From: Callaeas wilsoni
Lineage: Eukaryota > Chordata > Aves > Passeriformes > Callaeidae
Reading direction: 5' to 3'
Length of the DNA: 64,000 nucleotides
Assembly: GCA_013398955.1 (NCBI GenBank)
Contig: VWPU01003192.1
Location: 434,001-498,000 of the forward strand
A program made the translations under genes and the position numbers. This document shows, piece after piece, positions 53,142 to 63,103 of the stretch. The notes under the pieces were generated by a model. That model ran no database searches, had not been told where the DNA came from, and worked only from the letters and a program-made list of their open reading frames with translations. Position 1 is the first letter of the stretch. Every line of letters begins with the position of its first letter.

Positions 53142-54710
53142 TGTTATGGTTGAGCAGAGGAGGGGAAAGAAGAATTTTAAAAAACTTCATGGGGTTGAGA
53201 TAAAGATTAGGAGAAAATACATTAAGGGGCGAAACAGGCTCAAGACTTTAAGAAAGTACAAAGAAAAATTTATTAACAGAATAAAACGAGGGTAATGAGA
53301 ATGAATATAAACCTTTAGAACACCTTCCCCCCCNACCCTTCCGACTTTCTTCCCATCGACAGTGCAGGGAGACAAAACATGGGGGTTGTTTTGGTCAGTT
53401 TGTCACCCTTAAAAAAAGGGTAAATTTTCTTTCAGTTCATTTAGGGAGAGGAGTTACTTTTGTTATGCCATGGGGTTCTTCCCACAGGAGACAGTTCTTT
53501 GTAAACTTTTTCCCGCGTGGTTCAAAATCTCACAAGAACAGTCCCGCCCCAAAACCTGCTGCAATGCGAGGCCCTCCCACAAGCAAAAGCAGTCTTCCCA
53601 CAACTGCTTTTTCCCTCGTGGGCCAAGAAGTTCATGGGGTACAGTCTTTTAAGGATGTGCTGTCTTAATATAAAAGCAAAAGTCTACTTCTTTCTCTGTA
53701 GGCAAGGGTTCTCTCTCTCTGTCCAAGCCTTTCACCAGATCATAGCTTCTCAGCATTTACACACTCCAATGTGAGAACCATTCTTCTCATGGGCTGCGGA
53801 TGATTTTTTGCATCCTCCCATGCACATCATGAATTATAGGAAAATAGTTTCGTTATATCAATAGTCCTCGTCACAGCTAATAGAAGAATCTCATCTCCGA
53901 TGCTCAGAGCACCTCCTCCTCCCTGCTTTGTACTGATCTTGGTGTTACCATGTTGTTCTCTTCACGTATTTCACATTTTCCTTTCTCTGACTCAGGGGAG
54001 AATTGATGTTTGTAGGTTTATTGGTTCTGATGTTTTATCAATTGGAAAGTTTTTTATAGAGATCTGTAACATTGAAAAGTTAATTCTGATCAGGCTCAGC
54101 ATCGAACAGGTATACGCCATGTCGTTGACTGTTGGTTATGTGGTCTCCGCTGGCACCGCACCGGCCGCCGTGGCATTGGCTCCATTTAATGCTTCTCTTC
54201 ATGGGAGGCGCCGGAAAGGAGAAGCTGCTGCCGCTTTTGTTCCTCTGCTTGAGTGTGGCAGGTTAGAAGTCCATCGCTGGCCATGTCAAGATGGCAGCGG
54301 CCGCATGGCTGCTCTGGCCCCGGCCGCTCCCAGCCGTGGGCCATAGGACCGCGCCTGGCTCTGACCGTGCAGCTGTTCTTGATGCCGGGATGGCTCCCCT
54401 TGCCCCCAGCGGCAGGATCTCAGTGGCCGCGCCAGGAAGAGCCAGGATGGGGCCTGGCGGGGCCGGCCATTACCTCCCCCCCGAGAGGGGCAGGAAGAAA
54501 GAGAGCTTCCCACGTTTTTCCCTTCCTTAAATATGTTATCGTAGAGGCGTTATCAGTTGTCTAGTTGGTTTAGTAGAATGTCTGTCCTCAGAGCCAGCCA
54601 GTGATTGGCTTATCCAGGCACGGAGGAAGTTTCCGGTAGCTTCTCACAGAGAGTCACTTCCGTGGCTGCCCGTTTTCCCTCCTCACCAAAAGTCAACCCA
54701 TACAAAACCA
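53142..54710 (+). mobile_element. Second, related avian ERV LTR-type element, + orientation
   Basis: The block starts with TGTTATGGTTGAGC and runs to about 54710. It shows the same order of landmarks as the LTR just upstream: a C-rich run followed by a GTGCAGGGAGAC segment, a GTCAGTTTGTCACCC segment, AGAGCACCTCCTCCTCCCTG, a CTGATCTTGGTG segment, and near the end GGTAGCTTCTCACAGAGAGT. It is thus a related but distinct LTR family. At about 1.57 kb it is long for an LTR; it may be a long LTR, or an LTR joined to other GC-rich sequence around 54100-54500. No intact retroviral gene is visible. The end lies about 345 bp before PTPRM exon 3. Boundaries are approximate and no target-site duplication was identified. 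Confidence 0.65.
53334..53334. other. Single ambiguous base (N) in a C-run
   Basis: The only N in the window follows seven C residues inside the second LTR-type element. It probably marks an unresolved homopolymer position in the assembly rather than biology. Confidence 0.95.
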
Positions 54711-55054
54711 TCACAAGCACTCAGATAGTTGAGACCTACAGTTGATTCTGTACTACCATCTGTAGATTTATTGCAGGGCAGATTGCTTCAGCGTCTGGGG
54801 TGTTTTGTCTCTTTCCTTCCCCATCTGTAGAATAAAGGTTGTAATATTTACTAGCTTTACAAAAGAGTTTTGAGATTCTGCAAAAGTAATTTGCGATTAA
54901 ATACCTACCAAATACAAATTGCTCTTATGTTAGTAGAAGCAAAGAAAAACGGTTACGTTATTATTAATTTTTAATTATGCTTTAGTTATAGATATTACCA
55001 TATTAGGAAGAGAAAAATAAGGAAGAAATTGAATCAGTCACTTTGTTTTTGCAG
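54711..55054 (+). promoter_or_regulatory. PTPRM: End of PTPRM intron 2 with exon 3 acceptor
   Basis: This AT-rich stretch separates the LTR cluster from exon 3. It ends with the polypyrimidine tract CTTTGTTTTTGCAG, with the AG at 55053-55054. The acceptor is a good consensus match and restores the phase-1 glycine codon left by exon 2. Confidence 0.85.
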
Positions 55055-55320
55055 GTTCTTTCATGCTGGTGAATACATCTGGGAGATTTGCGGGACAGAA
55101 AGCTCACCTCCTGATGCCCCATCTGAAAGAAAATGATACACATTGTATTGATTTTCACTATTATGTTTCAAGCAAGAGTGGAGCTAGCCCTGGCACTTTG
55201 AATGTATATGTGAAGGTTAATGATGGTCCTATTGGTAACCCAGTCTGGAACACATCTATCACTGCCACTTGGAACAGAGCAGAACTGGCAATTAGTACTT
55301 TCTGGCCCAATTTTTATCAG
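55055..55320 (+). CDS. PTPRM: Receptor protein tyrosine phosphatase mu, exon 3 (middle of MAM domain)
   Basis: This internal exon (266 nt, phase 1 to phase 0) supplies 88 full codons of the MAM domain. It begins SFMLVN, contains [19 protein letters not shown] and GNPVWN, and ends [14 protein letters not shown]. The ending [18 protein letters not shown] agrees with PTPRM as I recall it, whereas PTPRT and PTPRK have other residues there, so mu is preferred although [10 protein letters not shown] and NPVWN also resemble PTPRT. The cysteine at 55144-55146 is the conserved one that pairs with a later MAM cysteine outside this exon. Three N-glycosylation sequons are visible: NTS at 55072-55080, NDT at 55132-55140 and NTS at 55249-55257. 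Compared with human PTPRM (90 residues in my recollection) the loop between the last sequon and TWNRAEL is two residues shorter. The next exon should begin with the VIFE-type segment, which is absent from the window. Skipping this exon alone would shift the frame. Confidence 0.9.
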
Positions 55321-55326
55321 GTATGT
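55318..55326 (+). promoter_or_regulatory. PTPRM: Splice donor of PTPRM exon 3
   Basis: The donor reads CAG|GTATGT, with GT at 55321-55322. Exon bases -3 to -1 are the consensus CAG, and +3 A and +5 G fit, so this is a stronger site than the exon 2 donor. Translation beyond it runs into hydrophobic intronic codons that do not match the MAM domain. Confidence 0.9.
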
Positions 55327-57133
55327 TTTACTTTTTATGAAATTTCGTTTCTCATAATAGACATCTGGTTCTTAATCATCATTTTAACTTTAAATCAAAA
55401 TACCTTTCAGTATGTCTAGTTGATCTTTATCTTAATTACATTTTTGTACATGATGCTAAATGATTGTTTGTACATACATATGGCTGTGTTTATATGTTTA
55501 CGTATATTTATAGAAGTGTATGAAATGCACACATGCTTTAAATGTGGATGAACTAATTATGTTGAAAAAAATCTAGAAATTTTGCCATTGATTTCAGTCA
55601 ATTAACTCTGTTTCTCTGTAATAAATTTGCTCGTTCTTTCAGTTCATTAGGGATGCCGGAATTGAATGCCAATAGATTTTATTACAGTACAGTCTACAAG
55701 TTTGATTTAGATCAGCAATACTTGTTGCTTTAGAACCAGCAGAATCCATTGAATCCTCAGTTCAAGTCTTCACTCTGAATGCAATATCCGTTTGTTCTGT
55801 CCAGTAGTAAATATAAATATAATAGTAGCTGTCATAGGACTGGGATTCTGATTGCATCCTAAAGATTCAGGGGGAATTTCAAATGACAGTCCTTTGGAGT
55901 ACTGCTTTTCTGTAGGAAGGTTTAGATTATACAGTTACTTACTGTTCTATAGTAGTTCAATGTTTTTTCTCCTTCTTCCTGTGAAAATACAGTCTATGTC
56001 TCCACAAACAAGTAACTTAGTTTAATAAGAGCAAACCAGTAGCATAGAGATGTTATTGAGGCTCCTCCATGTTCACTTGAAGTTTGGAAAGTTAGAATTG
56101 TATTTTATTTGTTCCCCTGCACTCAATATTGTCACCATACTTATGGTTTGAAGCTTTCCCAAGAAAAGCCATCCCAAAGATGGGGGTTTCTTGACTGCAG
56201 ACTTTCCTAGGAGGTGCAATATTGCTCTTCCACCCTGCTGTTCAGAGTGGGACACCCTCATTCCTACAGCAGTGCCTCATTTACTAGTGTCACATGTGGC
56301 AGAGTCGTGTTTCTGTTCCTGCGTTTGCTGTTTCAGGTGACCAGGTATTTGTTGCCCCATCATATTCTCATTATGAGTTTGGCAACGTCCACTGCAGGTA
56401 CTCTGGAAGGCTACAGTGGACTTCTTTCAGTGGATCTGATCGGTGAGGATGTCTCAAGTGAATTGAATCTGTTCCTTTTGGACCTTTTTTCTTCTAAGGG
56501 AAAAAAAAAAAAGCTGAAGAACTTTCTGGAGTCTTTCCCCTTTTAATTGTTTCACCCATAATGAAACAGAAAGTCCTTCTCCAAAAGATGAATTTGGAGT
56601 GCCAGGAACATTTTATTCTTGGAATGTGAGATGCCTGGCAGTGGATGCAATACTTGCAGACCCAAAAGAGCACACTCATTCATTTCCTCTTGCCTCTGAT
56701 AGTATGTTCCTAGGTTGGATAACTGGTATTCCCAGGGTCTGCATTTGCATCCAGTGTTCTACCCGAGATTCCTAGGAATTGCTTCAACTGCATTGTCAGG
56801 ACTTCCTGGAGAGGATTCAGGGTAAGCTTACGGACATCTCAGCAGACTTTGTGATGTGAATATTTTATAATTGTCTGCAGGCTCCATGAGCTAATACTCT
56901 GGTGCCTTTTCCAGAAGGGCAGGCATATTATTGAAGCTGAGGTTCACTTGGCCATGTGGGAGAAGCTGTGTGCTACCTGACTCTTTGGAGCATGAGGCTA
57001 TATCCTGATCACAAAGTCCGAGCTTGGTTTAGTCATACATCTCTCAGGGTGAAAGGGCAGTGTGTATTTTGTTGCCTGTCAGAGTTCAAGGAGTGTTTAA
57101 ATGATGCTCTCTGCCATGTGGTTTGGTTTCAGG
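55321..57133 (+). other. PTPRM: PTPRM intron 3, first part
   Basis: Non-coding sequence after exon 3. The block 56150-57130 is less AT-rich and directly precedes a CR1 3' tail, so part of it may be an old diverged repeat. I could not recognise CR1 coding motifs or any gene in it. An A-rich run lies at 56500-56514. Confidence 0.65.
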
Positions 57134-57218
57134 TGGTCCTATGAGGAGCAGGGAGTTGGTATCCATAATCTTTAAGTGTCTCTTTCAACTCAGGACACTC
57201 CCATGATTCTCTGACCTC
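57134..57218 (+). repeat. CR1-type 3' end fragment, sense on +
   Basis: The segment with ATGAGGAGCAGGGAGTTGG, then ATCTTTAAGTGTCTCTTTCA, then ACTCAGGACACTCCCATGAT, has the layout of a CR1 3' UTR (GGAGTTGG, then ATCTTTAAGGTCCCTTCCAAC, then the ATGATTCT tail). It is diverged, and no coding part is recognisable upstream. Confidence 0.6.
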
Positions 57219-60200
57219 ACATCAAGACCTCATGTTACCAATTTGATGCCGGTGTTGAGAACGCCCTCCAGCGCTGCCAAAAAGCCTTTCTATCTTGACT
57301 GAAATAATGAGGACCTGTCTGTGTTGTTAGCATCAGTGTGGTGGGAGAAGGGGTTAGAGCATCTCACAGACAACTTTGTGGCTGGCATTGGATATAATTC
57401 AGTGGTTTATAATGTGGAATCTACTGAAAGGTTATGTGACCCTGGTGGGTGGTTTAGGAGCACTGAATACTGAGTAAATGTGTGATTGTGTCACTTATGC
57501 CCAAGTCTGTAATATCGCCATCTGTACAGTGAGTTAGTAGAGGAGCTTCCAGTTTTCTGTCTTCTGAAGGGAGTCTCGTTTTTATGCAGCAGAACTGCTC
57601 TGGAATCAGCAGTCAGTAAAGAAGAGGGTTGTGCTTCAAAGACTCACTCTAGCTCTGAATCAAAAGGCTGATGTGGACAGGGGAATTTCAGTAGAAGAAG
57701 CCTTGAGTCTGACTATTAATATCAAGATAAATTAACATGTTCTTAAAAATACACACAACCTCTGACAGTTTCAAATGTTATTACTAATGTTAATAATAAT
57801 CTGTGTCAGATTTCTGGCAATATGATACATCTAACTGATGTCTGAGTAATACGGGTATTTGGCCACAGAAAGAGAAGGATAACCTTTCCCATCCTCTTTC
57901 TCCTCGAGACCTGCCATTTGGACTGTTCACCATTATTTGTAGGTGAACCCCTACATGCTTGGATGGGGTACTGCAGTTTAGCAGATTACCACGCATCAGC
58001 TGATGTAGATGCCTGAGCCTGTCTGTAATGGATTCTGTGTGCTCTCCTTGCTGCTGGAAATGTTGAAATTTTTGCATAATCTTTCTTTCACTGTGCAGTA
58101 TAGTAAGTCATTTTCTTTGCATTTGCTGTATATAGTCTGAAATAATACCTGGTTAGGTACTGCAATTTAGCTGATGTGCCAAAAGATCTTATGCTATGTT
58201 AATATCCATGGCAGTGGAGGGAATCACTGTTAAATACTATAACTTCATTGGTTTAATTGTAAATAAGCTAATTTATTCTTGAGGAAGTGCTGTCACCATT
58301 TAAAGAGCTTACAGTTGACTGTCTTTGTTTTTGGTTGCCTCCATCCTCTCAGAGATCTGTGATGCAACTTCCTCACTTGAGTGCTGACATTTGCAATTTT
58401 TTATTGTTTCTGAACTCTTTTCATCAGTTTTCATGCTTTTTCTTCTTCACAGAGTTTGTTGTGGGGGAAGGCAGGAAGTCAGCTGCAAGCAGCTGGGAGA
58501 AGGGCAGGAAGAGGAGAGAGGGTATATGTGGATCTTGTGAGAATATGCCTCCAAGTTAGGTGACAGCTCAGGTGACTGCATGAATAGTGGGGAAGGCACA
58601 GGACTCATCTGATAGGTGTATAATATAGTACCAAGTCTAGCAGTTTCCTAAGCTGCTATTCATTTGAGCCCAAAACTCTGACCTCCTTTGGCACAAATCC
58701 AAGTGTTCCTTACAAAACCTCCAAAATGTACAAGACTTCCTTCCCAGTGATTTTCTGAGTTTGTCTGACCTTATTGAACGTAATTAAGAAAAGCCCTTTG
58801 AGAAGATTTCTAAGGAATGGTGGAGCCCTTTTTAAGTTTTCTTATATGAAGGTTGGTAGTTTCCCAATAAGTAATCTCCGAGAGAAGACGTGACATTAAT
58901 AGGTGAAGGGACAAAGCAATGTCATTGTGTGATTGTCTTTGTTGTGTTTTAAATCACATAATCTGTGTAGCCATCTACATCTGTGAATGTTTTATAATTC
59001 CATTCCCTTAGCAGAACACCTACAAGATGTCTAGATGCAAATGAAACTGAAATGTACTACAGAACTCTGAGGACAAATTATGTATGATAACATTTCAGAG
59101 TTATAATATTTATACAATTCAGTATTTTTAAAAATGTTGTGTTGTGTTGTGTCTGTTTTGCTGTTGAAAAATGTAGGCAAAATAACTTCTACTAGTGGTA
59201 GCTGACTACAAATCAGATTATGTAGTATGGAGTGAATTTTAATCCAACTTCTAAAGATTTATTGGTTTAAACCATGTATTGCGAACGTGTACAAGCAAAG
59301 TGTTGAAAAGATTTAATAATTAACAGTAGTTTATTATTGTAGCACAAGTAGTCCAAGCTTGTTAATACTTTTCAGGTTGGGTTTCTATTTAGAATCGACT
59401 CGTTAGAAGCACAGTCTTTGAACTCAATAATTAATTTCTTTTAATGTACCCTTTTCTTTTCGCCGGATAGTTATTTGTGTATGTTTCATGTCATAGGTAA
59501 GCTGTACTACATATATATCACAAATCACAATTATAACCTGCATGTAACAACACTAATTGTCGATTACTTGCTGATTATTTAAATTGTCAGGCATTCTGAC
59601 CATTAAGGATATATTTAATTCCATAATTAATGATCTTCCAAGTACTACTGCCTAACATCTGCCATTGATTTTAAGGAATGTCTGGACTGCTGTCCAGTTA
59701 GTGATAACAGTGTGTTTGCAGTAACATGGGTTCAAGCTGCCAAACACCTTCTGAGAGTCCAAGATAATCAGCACAGCTTGTTCTTTTCTGCTGTGCCTCC
59801 TGGTCTCTGAGCTATTTGTTTCGAAGTAGCTGGTGTATTTCTGCAGGTACTAGTCTTATTTCTGTTTTATAGAACCGCTTTAGGAGTGCTCCCCTGAGGG
59901 AGCATTGCCTTCCTCTTTTTAACATTGTCCACAGGAGAAATTGTTTGCTTTACTGAGCTATTGTCTACTTGGCACATCTTAAGCAAGAGCATCAAGGAGG
60001 TTGTCGTGCCTTTGGAGACAGCCTGCAAACGAAACAAAGCTTTGCATAGTTCCTAAGACCTTCACCTTCCTCCTAACTTGAGTAGAATTAGAATGTACAC
60101 AGAAAAAGAGAATTGAACATTGCGCAGATTTTTCTGGTTAGTGGCAAGATTGTTTTTAGATTCTTGGGGAGCAATCTCAGTAGGTTGAGAGGCTCTAAAA

Positions 60201-63103
60201 TGGATGCTTTGAGACACAATTCATGAAAAGGCTGCTTATCTAGTGAGAAGAGGGTGGCAGTGGTTTTTGGTGTATGTTTTTATTTTATTTAATTTTTCGA
60301 TGTTTTTTCTCGTTTGGATTTTTTAGCAGGAGTAGAATCTGGTGATTTCAGTGTTGTTTTCCCTAGGTTAGTTAATGACTCTCAGACCAACTAGTAGTAT
60401 TTAAAATATATTTTACATTTTAGCAGTATTGCCATTTTGGAACATTACAATATGCAAAATGCTACTACAGAGTTGAGTCTGGTGAGGGGATTGTGTTCCC
60501 TGCTTCTAACTCTTCAAGCAAGCAATTTAGCACAGCACCACTGCAAGTCACACACCGTCCCTCTATCAGTTTTTATATTTTGAATTATTTGCTTTGTACT
60601 TTGCTGGAAGTCAGTCACGGCAGCAGTGAACTGAAACAAATCTTGATTAAATAAAACAACAAACACTGCAGATTTAAAATCCAGAAATGGAATTGAAAGG
60701 ATTAAAAATAGCTTCCAGTGGAGTTACACAACTGTCTGTGCCACTGCACCATCTTTAAATGTAAAATCCTATGAAGCTGGAATAAAAAAATGGAGTAAGA
60801 GCCTGGCAGTAATTCCTGATCCTTTTTATTAAGGACCCAAAGGAGTTACATGGTATCACTTCACAGAGATGAGATTTACCCTTCACCATTCTGACACTTT
60901 CCCCTGTAAATTAGGAATTTAGGGAATAAGAAGCAGTAGATCCAACCTAACTTTTAAAATCTGGACTTAAATATACATTTGTTTCATAACCTGCTTTGTA
61001 CATGTTTTGCTTGGAGTTTGGCTCATGCAATGTGCTTAAATCCTCCTCTAGGACAGAGCATTAAGCTTCTTGTGCAGTAAAAGTCAGGCTCACATTCTCA
61101 TGCATTGTGTGTCTTGCATTCAGCTGCACACATATGATTCCTGAACTGTGCTTTGAACTCCAAAGAAACTTTGAAATGCATACTGCATTTTGAATAACAA
61201 ACCTGTGTCAGGCATCTTAAATAGCTCTACTTCATTGACTTGTGTGCTTTGGGAAGAGCTATTTTGAGAAAGATGCGCCTGGGCAAACCACATACCTAAA
61301 TTTAAAAACCCCAGCAGTCTAAAAATGGCCATGAGTAAGGAGGCATGCATTTTTTGTCATATACCCAAGACTCTTATTTGCTCCTGTCCCTTGTTCCTAA
61401 ACCAGAAAAACATTTGGGCCTTCAGTAGAGAAATATAAGACAGCAGCTGGTTTAAAAACAGAAAGAGAAGAACAAGATTTAGCAAGCCTCAATGCCAGGA
61501 GTTCAGTTTTCAGTCTGGCTTGCTTGTGTCTTTGTGGTCTCAGATTGGCCCCAGCCACCAAAATGTTGTTTCATGTGCTTGAGTGCAGGTGTGAGGGCCA
61601 GGTGGTAGTCATGGAGGAGTGAGAGGTGGGGAGGGAAATGGCATGAAGCAAATTCCCAGCCAGGAAGGCCTGAACACATTTTAGGCAGCCCACGTCAGTA
61701 AGCTCTGATGGACCTCTGTGGGGCCTTGGAAAGATCAGGTCAGGAACAGGGTTTTCACAGGGTTTCACAAGGTTTCAATGAGAAAGCAGTTGCTGCTGTT
61801 GTGGGCTGGTGATAAGGCAGCTAGTCCTAGGATGAGTCAGAAAGGGGAGAAGAATTCAACCCACAGGGTACGAGTCAATGCTAATATTCTGGAGAGAATG
61901 CCTTGTACAGTACAGTCAAAGAAAGGTGTTCCGTGCAGTAAAGCAGAGCAGGCAGAGAGGAGAGTGCAGCGTGTGATGCAGCACTGCCTGCTCCCTGGGG
62001 ATGCAGGTGGCAGGATTGCAGCCTGAGCTTAAGCAGCTTTCTTAATACTCCTTTCTCTTTCTTGTTTTTACAAAGTGCTATTTTTAAGTTGTGTGAAGGA
62101 GAGTGTTTATATTAGGTACAATCCACCTTTTGACTGAAAATGTTGTAATTTTGCAGCAACAAAGGCAGGAATTTACGGACTGAGGTTGTGCGGCAACAAA
62201 ACCTGTTTATTTCTATTGTTCCTTGGAACAAACGAGTTATCTTGAGTCGCACATTTTCAGCAGTAAGCATTTGTGTTGGTGAGCAGACCCCCTTTCTTTG
62301 TTCATATGTAGCAAGGGGAAGTGGCAGGAATGAAAAGCTAATTTTGCTCTTCAGTGAAGCAGGGAGGATCAGGGACAGTGCAGTGCTAAGCCGCTTCCCT
62401 GGTTCCTGTTTGGCAGGCCTGCGGTGGGGAGAACGGTGTAAAACAGCTCTTAGGGCAGTGTTCAGCACTTTTTCCTGAGCAAATGAATTCTGTGTTTTAA
62501 CCAGTTGTTTCCGGACTGATAAGGTGGTGGAATAATAGGCAAAAAATCCAAGGGCCGCCCAGTCTGACGTTGCTAGAGTGTTTTCTCTGTTTTGACTGGA
62601 GTCTTTTGTATTGTCTGCAGGTGTTGCATCAGCCATGAGAAAAGGCAAGGTTTGGAGGTGGCAGTAAAAAAGTTAATGTTTACAAGCCAAGATATTTTTC
62701 AAATGGGAATTTATGGAGAAAACTAGATGCAAAATAAGTTTCTAGGTTTCATTTCTAGTGAAATTACTAGGAAAACTGATCCAGATTTGTGAAGAGTCTT
62801 GACATCCCTATTGTAAGGGTTTCAGTGAATAAATGAGCTACCGGGAGTGTTTCTCAAGTCTTTCTCTCTCACAGTGTGTAACACTCTTACCAGGACTTTC
62901 AGAAACCTCTGACGCGTAGGATCAAATCCCTTTTTTAATTTAAAAAGGGAAAATGCTTAGTTAGCAGATGTTTGAGTCTGTAATCTTCATTCATCAATTC
63001 GAATAAAACAAAATATGGAATTTGTATACAGCTATTGATAGTATTTCACAGCCTGTGAATAGAAGAGGGATTATATTATTATGTTTGGAATAAACTGTCA
63101 TGT
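57219..63103 (+). other. PTPRM: PTPRM intron 3, second part
   Basis: AT-rich, non-coding sequence without supported exon, RNA gene or further named repeat. A GTGTT microsatellite-like run lies at 59139-59153, and a near-perfect inverted repeat (TCCCTTTTTT with AAAAAGGGA) lies around 62927-62950. The 178-codon minus ORF at 62112-62648 shows no motif and is considered fortuitous. A TAAT-rich block around 59440-59640 is listed as a candidate conserved element. Confidence 0.7.

Noticed and set aside
55321..55419. Open frame continuing past exon 3
   Set aside because: Homology to the MAM domain stops exactly at the CAG|GTATGT donor; the codons after it are intronic and unlike the expected VIFE-type continuation.
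57130..57145. CAG followed by GTGGTCCTATGA as a candidate start of exon 4
   Set aside because: The reading frame gives Val-Val-Leu and then a stop, not the MAM continuation, and the position belongs to a CR1-type 3' end.
62112..62648. 178-codon minus-strand ORF, the longest in the window
   Set aside because: Its translation has no recognisable domain, no family match and no splice or promoter context, and it lies in intron 3 of a gene on the other strand.
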